From positions 1 through 64,000 of the forward strand of contig CAVYNA010000004.1 in the NCBI GenBank assembly GCA_963769765.1: 64,000 bases of DNA, read 5' to 3'. A model generated the notes under the pieces. It searched no databases. It was not told the origin of the DNA and was given only the letters and a program-made list of their open reading frames with translations. This document shows positions 24,046 through 33,248 of this stretch, piece by piece. The position numbers and the translations under genes are program-made. The number at the start of each line of letters is the position of its first letter. The first letter of the stretch is position 1. This DNA is from Bog-756 sp963769765. GTDB taxonomy: Bacteria; Actinomycetota; Acidimicrobiia; Acidimicrobiales; RAAP-2.

Positions 24046-25480
24046 ATGCCCACGATGAAGCCCGTCGTCCACGATCGTCTGTTCATCGGCGGCAGCTGGG
24101 TCAAGCCCGCCGGCCCCGGCGCGATCGAAGTCGTCGACTCGACGACCGAGGAGGTCATCGGCTCGGTGCCCGAGGGATCGGCGGCCGACGTCGATGCCGC
24201 GGTCGAGGCCGCAGCCGCCGCATTCCCCTCGTGGTCCGCGACGCCGCTCGCCGATCGGGTGGCTCTGTTGACCGCCGTGGGCGCGGCCCTGAGCGCCGCG
24301 CACCGAGCCATTGGCCGAGCTCATCACCCACGAACTGGGGATGCCGCTCATCCTCTCCCAGCTCGTGCAGGTCGGACTGCCGGTCGCGACCTTCGCGTCG
24401 ATGGGGCCGGTGACCGAGGCGTTCACCTGGGAGCAGACGATCGGGAACTCCCTCGTCGTGCGCGAACCGATCGGTGTCGTCGGTGCCATCACCCCGTGGA
24501 ACTACCCGCTGCACCAGATCGCGGCCAAGGTGGCGCCTGCGCTCGCGGCCGGCTGCACGGTGGTCCTCAAACCGAGCGAAGTCGCACCGCTCAACGCATT
24601 CGTCCTCGCGGAGGTCCTCGAGGAGCTCGGGCTCCCCGCAGGCGTGTTCAACCTCGTGACCGGGGTCGGCCCGGTGGCGGGAGAGGCGATCGCCTCCCAC
24701 CGCCTCGTCGACATGGTCTCGTTCACCGGGTCCACGCGGGCCGGGCGTCGCGTCTCGGAGCTCGCCGCTTCCACCGTCAAGCGCGTCGCCCTCGAGCTCG
24801 GCGGCAAGTCCGCCAACGTGCTCCTGGCCGATGCCGACCTCACTCGAGCGGTCAACGACGGGATCGGAAAGTGCTATCTGAACTCCGGCCAGACCTGCAG
24901 CGCGCTCACCCGCATGCTGGTGCCGCGCGACCGGCTCGACGAGGTCGAGCAGCTCGCGACGGCGGCCGCCGAGTCGTGGACACCCGGTGACCCGTTCGAA
25001 CCGGCAACGCGCCTCGGACCGCTCGTCTCGGCGGTGCAGCGCGATCGGGTTCGCTCCTACATCAAGGCGGGGACCGATGAAGGAGCGCAGCTGCTGACCG
25101 GTGGCTCGGAGCCTCCCGAGGGCCTCGACCGCGGGTATTTCGTCCGGCCGACGGTGTTCGGCTCGGTCACCCGCGACATGACCATCGCCCGCGAGGAGAT
25201 CTTCGGACCGGTGCTCTCGATCATGCCGTACGACTCGGAGGAGGAGGCGGTCGAGATCGCCAACGACACGGACTACGGACTCGCCGGCGGTGTCTGGTCC
25301 GCCGACGCCGACCACGCGAAGTCGGTGGCGCGCCGGCTGCGGACCGGACAGGTGGAGGTCAACGGGGGTGGGTTCAACCCCGGTGCGCCGTTCGGCGGCT
25401 ACCGGCAGTCGGGCAACGGCCGGGAGTTCGGTGCCTTCGGCCTCGAGGAGTTCCTCGAGGTCAAGTCCCTCCAGCTCTGA
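24046..25480 (+). CDS. aldehyde dehydrogenase, frame-disrupted
   Basis: An NAD(P)-dependent aldehyde dehydrogenase of about 477 residues spread over two frames. The first, from ATG 24046, gives FIGGSWVKP ... VALLTAVGAALSA. The second continues RTEPLAELITHELGMP and holds the family motifs: ITPWNYPL, LKPSEVAPLN, FTGSTRAGRRV, the catalytic Glu in LELGGKSANV, the catalytic Cys in NSGQTCSALTRM, EEIFGPVLSI and PFGGYRQSGNGRE. Leaving out one G near 24298 joins AALSA to RTEPLA in frame. It is divergent from tetR. A real frameshift would remove activity; a sequencing error is equally possible. Confidence 0.87.
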
Positions 25481-25492
25481 GCAGTCGCGGGC

Positions 25493-26671
25493 TCAGTACC
25501 CGAACTGGTCGTCGACCAGACCGGTGTAGATCTGCGCGGCGTCGGTGTAGGACTTCTCGCCGATGAAGACGTGCTGGGTCCCCGTGTACATGTCGCGGAA
25601 GGCGCGTTCGAGGCGGGTCCCCTCGCGGATCGCGGAGGTCCCCGCGGCCAGGTGCGCCCACTGGACGATCTCCCGGCTCGTCTCGGTGGCGTAGGTGGCT
25701 GCGACGCGCATGTCCGCCCGCATGGTGGGGCTGAGCGGCTCGTCCCGTTCGACTGCGGCTTCGACGTCCGAAAAGGTCGTGAGCATGAGGAGCCGGGCCG
25801 CCTTCCACGCGGCGAGATGATGGGAGAGGTTGCGCTGAAAGCTCGTGCGGTGGGCGAGTGAGGACTCGTCGCCCATCCGGACCTTGGTGGCGGCGAGCTC
25901 GGTCACGTCGTCGATCATGCTCTTCGAGACGCCGAGCGCCCACGACCCGTGTCCGGCCGCGGTGATCGGGATGAGCCCCATGCGGAAGGCCGCCGAGCTC
26001 CCACGTTCGGGGGTGCGGCAGAAGAGCCCGTAGGTGCGGGAGGCGGGCACGAACAGATCGGTGACGTTGTAGTCGTAGGACCCGGTGCCCTTCAGACCCT
26101 GCACGAACCAGCCGTCGGTGAAGACGATCTCCTCGCGGGGGACCACGGCCACCAGCAACGGCGGTATCCCGTCCTCCCCGACGACCATCTCGCCCCCCGA
26201 CGTCGGGATGAAGCCGGCTGCGACGTACTCGGAGTGGCCGGTGCCCGACCCGAAGTTCCAGCTTCCGGTGAGCCGGTAGCCCTCGCCGTCGGTCTCGCCG
26301 AGCCCGTTCGGGAAGAACTGCCCCCCGACGGTGACCCGGTGGTCGTGGGCGGTGAAGACCTCCTCGAACCCGACCGCGGGCAGATAGGCGGCGGACGCGG
26401 CGGCGGAAGGGAGGTTGGCGATGCCGATCCAGCCGAGCGAGCCGTCCTGCCAGGCGAGCTCGATCCACGTGTCGATCATCTCCGCGAAGGAGGGCTCGCT
26501 CCCGCCGGCCTCCCGGGGATTGGCCCACTGCATGAGTCCGCACTCCCAGAGTGCGTCGACCGTCCGTCCGGTGAGCGTGCGCTCGCGTTCGGACGTGGCG
26601 GCCTCGGCCGCGACCAGCGGTCGGAGGGTGGCGGCGGCCCGGGGTCCGTCGGCGTTCACCGTGGTCGGCAT
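25493..26671 (-). CDS. acyl-CoA-dehydrogenase-fold flavoprotein (HsaA/DszC-like)
   Basis: A 392-residue protein with the acyl-CoA dehydrogenase fold. Its features (N-terminal helical domain, LAWQDGSLGWIGIANLPSA, GQFFPNGLG, LTGSWNFGSGTGHSEYVAAG, then a C-terminal helical domain with HHLAAWKAARLLMLTTFSDVE) fit the flavin-dependent monooxygenase branch, including HsaA and DszC, better than true acyl-CoA dehydrogenases. The usual catalytic Glu is not obvious. HsaA enzymes hydroxylate steroid-derived phenols using reduced flavin. The substrate here is unknown. It probably forms a unit with the SDR gene upstream. Confidence 0.8.
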   Translation of the reverse strand: MPTTVNADGPRAAATLRPLVAAEAATSERERTLTGRTVDALWECGLMQWANPREAGGSEPSFAEMIDTWIELAWQDGSLGWIGIANLPSAAASAAYLPAVGFEEVFTAHDHRVTVGGQFFPNGLGETDGEGYRLTGSWNFGSGTGHSEYVAAGFIPTSGGEMVVGEDGIPPLLVAVVPREEIVFTDGWFVQGLKGTGSYDYNVTDLFVPASRTYGLFCRTPERGSSAAFRMGLIPITAAGHGSWALGVSKSMIDDVTELAATKVRMGDESSLAHRTSFQRNLSHHLAAWKAARLLMLTTFSDVEAAVERDEPLSPTMRADMRVAATYATETSREIVQWAHLAAGTSAIREGTRLERAFRDMYTGTQHVFIGEKSYTDAAQIYTGLVDDQFGY

Positions 26672-26711
26672 CGTGGGTCTCTTTCGGGTCTGACCGGTCG
26701 TCGGTGGATGG

Positions 26712-27461
26712 TCACATCCCGAGCTGGTCGAGCAGTCCGACGCGGAGACCCGCGGTGAACCCGCCGTCGACGACGAGCGCCGACCCGGTGATGAACGAAG
26801 CGTCCTCGGACGCGAGGAAGGCCGCCGCCGCGGCGATCTCCGAGGGTCTGCCGAACCTCCCCAGCAGATGTTCGTCGCGCATGCGCTCGCGGTAGAGGTC
26901 CATCCCGTCGCCGTCGACGATCGAGCGCAGCAGCGGGGTGTCGATCCCTCCGGGACAGATGCAGTTGACCCGGATACCCCGTCGTCCGTAGTCGATGGCA
27001 GCGCTCTTCGTCAGCATCACGACGCCCCCCTTGGAGGCGTTGTACGCGCTTCCGCCCTCGGTCCCCTCGATGCCCTCGATGCTGGCGATGTTCACGATCG
27101 AGCCGGACCCGCGCTCGAGCATGTGGATGGCACAGTGCTTGTCGACGAGGAAGGTGCCCTTCAGATTGACGTCGACGACCCGGTCCCACTCGTCTGCATC
27201 GAGCAGGTGGATTGGTCCACCGCCGGCCACCCCTGCCGCGTGCACGACGGCGTCGAGGCGTCCGTGGGTCTCGACCACCGAGGCGATCGCCGCGGCCACC
27301 GCGGGCTCGTCCCGCACGTCGAGTCGGTGGTCGACGTCGCCGGCGAGGTCGACCGTCACGACGGTCGCACCTTCCTCGGCGAAGCGGGCGGCGCATGCGG
27401 CTCCGATCCCCGAAGCGGCGCCGGTCACCACGGCGACCGTGTCGTCGAGTCGTTCTCTCAC
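26712..27461 (-). CDS. short-chain dehydrogenase/reductase
   Basis: A 249-residue classical SDR. The cofactor loop is TGAASGIG (about residues 13-20), the acidic residue after strand 2 (VTVDLAGD) favours NAD. HAAGVAGGG stands for NNAG, the catalytic Ser is in IVNIASIEG and YNASKGG gives Tyr and Lys. The GTG at 27461 is chosen because AGGGAG lies just upstream and the fold starts six residues later. It is in the same direction as the neighbouring oxidoreductase genes of this catabolic-looking cluster. Confidence 0.92.
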   Translation of the reverse strand: MRERLDDTVAVVTGAASGIGAACAARFAEEGATVVTVDLAGDVDHRLDVRDEPAVAAAIASVVETHGRLDAVVHAAGVAGGGPIHLLDADEWDRVVDVNLKGTFLVDKHCAIHMLERGSGSIVNIASIEGIEGTEGGSAYNASKGGVVMLTKSAAIDYGRRGIRVNCICPGGIDTPLLRSIVDGDGMDLYRERMRDEHLLGRFGRPSEIAAAAAFLASEDASFITGSALVVDGGFTAGLRVGLLDQLGM

Positions 27462-27584
27462 CGTCTCCCTTTCGTGCCCCCGCCGCCGACGCACCTGCGC
27501 GCGTGGGCCGACGGTAGGTTCGGGCGCACATGCCGGTCAAGGAGGCCGCCGCCCCGGGGGCGCCGTGACCGTCGGTCGGGCCGC

Positions 27585-28049
27585 TCAGCGCGGCGGGCCG
27601 GGTGGAGGGGTGAGCATGTGGTGGCCGACGTCGCCGACCAGGTCGACCAGGTAGCGACGCTCGGTGAACCGCCAGGGACCGGTCCCGCCGTCTCGGCGCT
27701 CGAAGCGGTCGTGGTAGCGGCCGGCGAGGATCGGCTGGAGGGGCAGTCCCTCGGTGGCCTGGAAGACCGTCCAGTACGAGCGGGCCGTGGCGACGGCGAG
27801 CTCCTCGTCGATCTCGAGGATGAGGTTGGTGGTGACATGCTTGGTCCGCGGCGTCCCGTCGGGGTAGCGGCGCGCGGTCGAGGCGAAGAGCTTGCCGATC
27901 GACTCCCGGCCCGTGAGGACGCCCTCGTCGCCGGCACCGCCGACCGCGGCGTGCCCGAGCAGGTGGGCCACACCGTCGAAGTCCCCGGCGTCGATGAGCT
28001 CGGCGTACCGACCGATCAGGTTCGCGACCTCGGTCGCGCTGTCGCTCAT
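27585..28049 (-). CDS. SnoaL/NTF2-like protein
   Basis: A 154-residue protein of the NTF2/SnoaL fold. It starts with the typical helix IGRYAELIDAGDFDGVAHLL and has the G-x-E-S-I loop (LTGRESIGKLF), KHVTTNLILEID and a final beta sheet with GRYHDRFERRDG and WRFTERRYLVDLVGD. The layout resembles the bile-acid dehydratase or ring-dioxygenase beta-subunit-like branch. The ATG at 28049 is favoured by domain onset. Function unknown. Confidence 0.78.
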   Translation of the reverse strand: MSDSATEVANLIGRYAELIDAGDFDGVAHLLGHAAVGGAGDEGVLTGRESIGKLFASTARRYPDGTPRTKHVTTNLILEIDEELAVATARSYWTVFQATEGLPLQPILAGRYHDRFERRDGGTGPWRFTERRYLVDLVGDVGHHMLTPPPGPPR

Positions 28050-28085
28050 CGGCCTGACCGCGTCGTCTCCGCGCAACCGCGGCGG

Positions 28086-28463
28086 TCAACCGAACGTGAC
28101 GTCGGCATCGTCCCAGTACGCATTGGCCGAGGTGATGAGACCGAGGTCGTCGAAGGTGAAGACTTCGATCCCCGCGATGGTCATCGTGGCACCACCGGTG
28201 ACCACGTCGATCCGGAAGTCGATGGCAGCCGCGGCGCCACACGTGTGCACCGACGGTGCCGCGAAGGTCCATGTCTCGCTCGCACCGATGCTGGACGCGA
28301 AGAACGACGCGATCGCGGCGCGGCCGACGTTTGGCGGGTTGGTGACCGGATCGGCCTGGGCGGCGTCCTCGGTGAAGAGCGACGCGATCGCGTCCGGGTC
28401 GCGACCGTTGACGGTCGCGACGTACTCTTCGATGCGCGAGCGGAGCTGTTCGGGTGGGAGCAT
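28086..28463 (-). CDS. ketosteroid-isomerase-like NTF2-fold protein
   Basis: A 125-residue protein of the SnoaL/KSI group. RIEEYVATVNGRDPDAIASLFTEDA, ADPVTNPPNVGRAAIASFF and FDDLGLITSANAYWDDADV follow the steroid delta-isomerase pattern, in which an acidic residue in the DPVG-like segment helps catalysis. Whether it isomerises steroids is not shown. It sits 36 bases from the other NTF2-fold gene, and the SDR and enoyl reductase genes flank the pair. Confidence 0.8.
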   Translation of the reverse strand: MLPPEQLRSRIEEYVATVNGRDPDAIASLFTEDAAQADPVTNPPNVGRAAIASFFASSIGASETWTFAAPSVHTCGAAAAIDFRIDVVTGGATMTIAGIEVFTFDDLGLITSANAYWDDADVTFG

Positions 28464-28504
28464 GGGACCTCGCGGGCCGATGGTGGTCTCGGGTGTGGCG
28501 CCGG

Positions 28505-29293
28505 CTAGGCGCCCACGGCGTGCACCCCGCCGTCGACGTGCAGTATCTCACCGGTGGTCTTCACCAGCAGGTCCGAGAGGAGTGCGGTGCACGCCCGGGC
28601 GACGACGTCGGTGTCGAGCACGTCCCAGCCCAACGGGGCGCGCTCGGCCCAGGTCTCCTCGAAGGTGGTGAAGCCCGGAATCGACTTCGCGGCCATCGTC
28701 TTGACCGGTCCTGCCGCGACGAGGTTGACCCGGATCCCCTGTGGCCCGAGGTCGCGGGCGAGGTAGCGCGAGAGGGACTCGAGCGCGGCCTTCGACACCC
28801 CCATCCAGTCGTAGGCGGGCCAGGCGACCGAGGCGTCGAAGTCGAGGCCGACCACTGACGCACCGGGCCGCTCGCCGACCCCGGCCGCCACGAGGAGCGG
28901 AAGGAACGCCTCGACGAGTGCCTTCAACGAGTAGGCCGAGACGTGGAGGGCGACCGCGACCTGGTCCCAGTCGGCACGGAGCATCCCGCCGCCCAGGCAC
29001 TCGGGCGGCGCGTACCCGATCGCGTGGACGAGCCCGTCCAGCCGGTCCCACTGCGCGGCAAGGCGCGCGGCTGCGGCCTCGAGTTGGGCGGGCTCCGTCA
29101 CATCGATCTCGAGGACATCGGCCTCGCGCTCGAGCTTGCGCGCAGTCCGTCGGGTGAGCGACAGCCCGCGGCCGGCACCGCTCAGCACCACGTCAGCGCC
29201 TTCGCGCTGCGCGGCGCGGGCCACGGCGAACGCGAGTGACGCATCGGTGAGCACGCCCGTCACCAGGATGCGCTTGCCGTCGAGGAGTCCCAT
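28505..29293 (-). CDS. fabI: enoyl-[acyl-carrier-protein] reductase, FabI/InhA type
   Basis: A 262-residue divergent SDR. MGLLDGKRILVTGVLTDASLAF matches the FabI/InhA N-terminus (split into two segments: GLLDGKRILV and TGVLTDASLAF). HAIGYAPPE follows, and the catalytic YxxxxxxK is present as YDWMGVSKAALESLSRYLA, very like InhA. It reduces the enoyl-ACP double bond in fatty acid elongation using NADH and is the isoniazid/triclosan target class. The ATG at 29293 starts the conserved region. It diverges from the F420-linked reductase gene by 62 bases. Confidence 0.9.
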   Translation of the reverse strand: MGLLDGKRILVTGVLTDASLAFAVARAAQREGADVVLSGAGRGLSLTRRTARKLEREADVLEIDVTEPAQLEAAAARLAAQWDRLDGLVHAIGYAPPECLGGGMLRADWDQVAVALHVSAYSLKALVEAFLPLLVAAGVGERPGASVVGLDFDASVAWPAYDWMGVSKAALESLSRYLARDLGPQGIRVNLVAAGPVKTMAAKSIPGFTTFEETWAERAPLGWDVLDTDVVARACTALLSDLLVKTTGEILHVDGGVHAVGA

Positions 29294-29355
29294 GAGCTGG
29301 CAGGTTACCGCCGGGGATCGCAAGGGTCGGGATCGGTTGTGCAAGGGTAGGACCC

Positions 29356-30015
29356 GTGCGCATCGGGATTCTCGGAGGGACCGGCCCGGCCGGGCGCGGG
29401 CTCGGACTGCGACTCGCCGCTGCAGGTCGGGAGGTCGTCATCGGGTCGCGCGATCAAGAGCGCGCCGCGACGCTGGCGGACGGACTCCGTGCCGCCTGGC
29501 CCGACCGCGCGCTCACGATCAGGGGTGCCTCGAACAAGGAGGCGGCAGAGGCCGAGCTCGTGGTGGTGGCGACCCCGTGGGAGGGTGCGGTCGCGACCGT
29601 GCTGGCGCTCGCCGACCAGCTGGCCGGCAAGGTGGTGGTTTCGATGGCCAACGCATTGACCCGTGAGGGCCGCGAGCTCCTGGCCGTCGTCCCGCCCCGG
29701 GGCTCGGTCGCCGCGTCGGTGCAGGCCGCGTTGCCCGACGCCCTGGTCGCCGCCGCCTTCCACCACCTCCCGGCGACGACCCTCGAGCAGCTCACCGCTC
29801 CCCTCGACGCCGATGTGCTCGTCTGTTCGGACCACCGTGAGGCGACCACGGCGACGGTCGCACTGGTCGACGCTGTCGACGGCCTCCGTGGGATCGACGC
29901 CGGTGGCATCGCGCAGGCGGCCCCGATCGAGGCGTTCACCGCCGTGCTGGTGTCGGTCAACATCCGCCACCGCGCGCACACGACGGTGCGACTTGTCGGA
30001 TTGGGCGACAGGTGA
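29356..30015 (+). CDS. F420:NADP oxidoreductase-like protein (NpdG family)
   Basis: A 219-residue Rossmann protein starting at GTG 29356. The N-terminal MRIGILGGTGPAGRGLGLRL is the NADP-binding loop seen in NpdG/Fno, followed by VVIGSRDQERA, ELVVVATPWEGAV and, near the end, IEAFTAVLVSVN, where the family binds F420. It would shuttle hydride between NADPH and F420. A related dehydrogenase cannot be excluded. It directly precedes mshC. Confidence 0.85.
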   Translation: MRIGILGGTGPAGRGLGLRLAAAGREVVIGSRDQERAATLADGLRAAWPDRALTIRGASNKEAAEAELVVVATPWEGAVATVLALADQLAGKVVVSMANALTREGRELLAVVPPRGSVAASVQAALPDALVAAAFHHLPATTLEQLTAPLDADVLVCSDHREATTATVALVDAVDGLRGIDAGGIAQAAPIEAFTAVLVSVNIRHRAHTTVRLVGLGDR

Positions 30016-30043
30016 CGAGCAGGCGGACCGGGCGCCACCGCTG

Positions 30044-31180
30044 ATGCAGCTCTACGACACCGCACGGCGGTCGACCCTCCCGTTCGAGCCGGGCCCCGTG
30101 GTCACGCTCTACACGTGCGGCATCACGCCGTACGACGCGGCCCATCTCGGGCACGCGCAGGTCTATCTCACCTTCGACGTCCTCCAGCGCAGGCTGCGTG
30201 ACCTCGGACACGAGACACGGTGCGTCCGGAACATCACCGACGTCGACGATGACATCCTTCGCAAGGCGCGCGAGCTCGGCGTCCACTACCTCGACCTCGC
30301 GGCCGAGGAGATCGCCCGCTTCGACGCCGACATGACCGCGCTCGGGCTCCTGCCCGCGTGGTCGGAGCCGCGGGCGACGTCTGCGATCCCCGAGATCCTC
30401 ACCCTCGTCGGGTCGGTCCTCGACTCCGGCCACGCCTACCTGTCGGGCGGGGCCGTCTACTTCGACGTCACCAGGTTCCCGAAGTTCGGGCAGGTGAGCC
30501 ACTTCGACCAGGCGACGATGCTCGAGCTGGCGGCCGCCAACGGCGGCCATCCCGACGATCCGAACAAGCGCCATCCGCTCGACTTCGTCCTGTGGCAGCC
30601 GTCGCTGCCGGACGAGCCCGCCTGGGAGTCGCGGTGGGGACCCGGTCGACCCGGGTGGCACATCGAGTGCTCTGCGCTCGTCCTGCGCGAGCTCGGGGAG
30701 ACCATCGACGTCCACGGGGGCGGAAGGGATCTCGTCTTCCCGCACCACGAGTGCGAAGCCGCGCAGTCCGAGTCGGTGACCGGCACCACCTTGGTCCGGC
30801 ACTGGCTCCACGTCGGGCTGGTCGGCTACGAGGGGACGAAGATGTCCAAGTCCCTCGGCAACCTGGTCTTCGTCGGCGACCTCTTGAAGGAGTGGGAGCC
30901 GGCCGCGGTGCGGCTCGCCCTGCTCGGCCATCACTACCGACCCGACTGGGAGTGGACCGCGGGCGACCTCCCTGGTGCGGCCGACCGGCTCGAGCGGTGG
31001 CGATCGGCGACTGCACGCCCCGAGGGGGGCGGGCGCGCCGACGGGAGCGCACTCGACGCGGTGCGCGCCTCGATCGACGACGACCTCGACACGCCGGGCG
31101 CCCTCGCCGTGCTCGACCGCGAGGCTGCCGCCGGCCGCCCGGTGGGCCAAGGCGCAGCCCTCTTGGGCGTTAGCCTGTAG
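30044..31180 (+). CDS. mshC: mycothiol ligase MshC
   Basis: A 378-residue class I aminoacyl-tRNA-synthetase-like protein that joins Cys to GlcN-Ins in mycothiol synthesis. It is told apart from CysS by CGITPYDAAHLGHA (about 25-38) and GWHIECSALVLRELG with DVHGGGRDLVFPHHE (about 205-235). KMSKS is intact (about 266-270). Zinc ligands are Cys25, the Cys in WHIEC and the His/Glu of PHHE. It is shorter than the usual 410 or so residues at the C-terminus. The ATG at 30044 is chosen by family onset. It indicates mycothiol, an actinobacterial trait. Confidence 0.9.
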   Translation: MQLYDTARRSTLPFEPGPVVTLYTCGITPYDAAHLGHAQVYLTFDVLQRRLRDLGHETRCVRNITDVDDDILRKARELGVHYLDLAAEEIARFDADMTALGLLPAWSEPRATSAIPEILTLVGSVLDSGHAYLSGGAVYFDVTRFPKFGQVSHFDQATMLELAAANGGHPDDPNKRHPLDFVLWQPSLPDEPAWESRWGPGRPGWHIECSALVLRELGETIDVHGGGRDLVFPHHECEAAQSESVTGTTLVRHWLHVGLVGYEGTKMSKSLGNLVFVGDLLKEWEPAAVRLALLGHHYRPDWEWTAGDLPGAADRLERWRSATARPEGGGRADGSALDAVRASIDDDLDTPGALAVLDREAAAGRPVGQGAALLGVSL

Positions 31181-31265
31181 GGCCGGCCGCCCGGTCGACC
31201 GTCCGCTGCGGCAGACGCCACCGACCACCCCCGTCGATCCCGCGCACAGACCGAAAGGCAACTCC

Positions 31266-33248
31266 ATGGCAGGCGTCACCGTCCGGCTCCCCGATGGCTC
31301 GAGCAAGGAGCTCGCCGAGGGAGCCACGGCCCGCCAGCTCGCCGAGTCGATCGGGCCCCGCCTCGCCAAGGCGGCCCTCGCCGCCACCATCGACGACGTG
31401 GAGATCGATCTCGACGCGCCCCTCCGGGACGGTGCGACCGTCGCCGTCGTCACCGCAGACTCCGACGCCGGGCGCGAGATCCTGCGCCACTCGACGGCTC
31501 ACGTGCTCGCCCAGGCGGTGCTCCGTCTCTGGCCCGGAGCGCACTACGCGATCGGTCCTGCCATCGCAGACGGCTTCTACTACGACTTCGAACTGCCCGG
31601 TGGCGCGCACTTCAGCGACGACGACCTGGTTCGCATCGAGGCGGTGATGCGCGAGATCGTGGCCGAGGACCAGCCCTTCGTCCGCGAGGAGCACACCGTC
31701 GACGAAGGACTCGCGCTCTTCGGCGACCAGCCCTTCAAGCGGGAGATCATCGAGGGCGTCGGGGTGGCCGCCGACGAGTTGGACGCCGTGGCCGAAGGAG
31801 TGTCGACGGCGTCGGTGTCGACCTACCGGAACACACCGGAGTTCTTCGACCTCTGTCGCGGTCCGCACGTCCCGAGCACCGGCCGCCTCGGGCACTTCAG
31901 CCTCATGCGAGTAGCGGGCGCGTACTGGCGGGGGGACGAGAAGCGTCCCCAGCTCCAACGCATCTACGGCACCGCATGGGAGTCGGAGAAGGCGCTCGCC
32001 GCGCACCTCGAGCGCCTCGCCGAGGCCGAGCGCCGCGACCACCGGCGTCTCGGAGCGGAGCTCGACCTGTTCTCCTTCCCCGACGAGCTCGGTTCGGGCC
32101 TCGCCGTGTTCCACCCCAAAGGCGGCACGGTCCGGCGCCTGATGGAGGACTACTCACGCCTGCGCCACGTCGAGGGTGGCTACGAGTTCGTCAACACCCC
32201 GCACATCACCAAGTCCGCGCTGTTCGAGGTCTCCGGACACCTCGACTGGTTCGCCGAGGGGATGTTCCCGCCGATGACCCTCGACGGTGGGCAGGAGTAC
32301 TACCTCAAGCCCATGAACTGCCCGTTCCACATCCTCATCTACAAGAGCCGCCAGCGCTCCTACCGCGAGCTGCCGATCAGGATGTTCGAGTTCGGGACGG
32401 TCTACCGATACGAGAAGTCGGGCGTGGTGCACGGGCTCACCCGGGTGCGCGGGATGACCCAGGACGACGCGCACATCTTCTGCACCAAAGAGCAGATGGG
32501 CGAGGAGCTGCGCTCCACCCTCGACTTCGTCCTGTCGCTGCTGCGCGACTTCGGGCTCGACGACTTCTTCCTCGAGCTCTCGACCCGGCCGGAGGAGAAG
32601 GCCGTCGGGGCCCCCGAGGACTGGGACGAGGCGACCGAGACGCTGCGCACGGCTGCGGGTGGGCTCGATCTCGACCTCGTGATGGACGAGGGCGGTGGCG
32701 CCTTCTACGGGCCGAAGATCTCCGTCCAGGCCCGCGACGCGATCGGCCGGACCCACCAGATGTCCACGATCCAGCTCGACTTCCAGCTGCCCCAGCGCTT
32801 CGACATGGCCTACATCGGCGCCGACAATGCGCGGCACCGGCCGATCATGATCCACCGCGCGCTCTTCGGCTCGGTCGAGCGGTTCTTCGCGATCCTCCTC
32901 GAGCACTACGCAGGCGCCCTCCCGACCTGGCTCGCGCCCGTCCAGGTGCGGGTGCTCGGTGTGCGCGACGACCACGACGAGTATGCGCAACGGGTCGCCG
33001 ACCGGATGCGGGGGATCGGCGTCCGGGTCGACATCGAGCCCGCCGACGAGCCGTTGGCGGCACGGATCCGTCGGGCGAAGCTCGCCAAGCTGCCCTACGT
33101 GCTGGTCGTGGGTGACGACGACGTCGCGGCCGGCACCGTCGGCGTCAACGCGCGCGGGTCTGACCGCCCGCGCCGCGACGTCGACCTCGACGAGTTCGTC
33201 CGCACCCTCACCGAGGAGATCGCTGAGCGCCGTTCGGACGTGGCGTGA
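31266..33248 (+). CDS. thrS: threonyl-tRNA synthetase
   Basis: A full-length ThrRS of 660 residues. Order: TGS domain (1-60), editing domain with HSTAHVLAQAVLRLWPGAHY and FYYDFELPG, the class II catalytic core with MNCPFHILIYKSRQRSYREL (zinc-binding Cys), RGMTQDDAHIFC and GGAFYGPKI, and the anticodon-binding domain (from about 560). The ATG at 31266 has GAAAGG upstream. It heads the thrS-HIT-pgsA block; the HIT gene overlaps its stop by four bases. Confidence 0.97.
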   Translation: MAGVTVRLPDGSSKELAEGATARQLAESIGPRLAKAALAATIDDVEIDLDAPLRDGATVAVVTADSDAGREILRHSTAHVLAQAVLRLWPGAHYAIGPAIADGFYYDFELPGGAHFSDDDLVRIEAVMREIVAEDQPFVREEHTVDEGLALFGDQPFKREIIEGVGVAADELDAVAEGVSTASVSTYRNTPEFFDLCRGPHVPSTGRLGHFSLMRVAGAYWRGDEKRPQLQRIYGTAWESEKALAAHLERLAEAERRDHRRLGAELDLFSFPDELGSGLAVFHPKGGTVRRLMEDYSRLRHVEGGYEFVNTPHITKSALFEVSGHLDWFAEGMFPPMTLDGGQEYYLKPMNCPFHILIYKSRQRSYRELPIRMFEFGTVYRYEKSGVVHGLTRVRGMTQDDAHIFCTKEQMGEELRSTLDFVLSLLRDFGLDDFFLELSTRPEEKAVGAPEDWDEATETLRTAAGGLDLDLVMDEGGGAFYGPKISVQARDAIGRTHQMSTIQLDFQLPQRFDMAYIGADNARHRPIMIHRALFGSVERFFAILLEHYAGALPTWLAPVQVRVLGVRDDHDEYAQRVADRMRGIGVRVDIEPADEPLAARIRRAKLAKLPYVLVVGDDDVAAGTVGVNARGSDRPRRDVDLDEFVRTLTEEIAERRSDVA

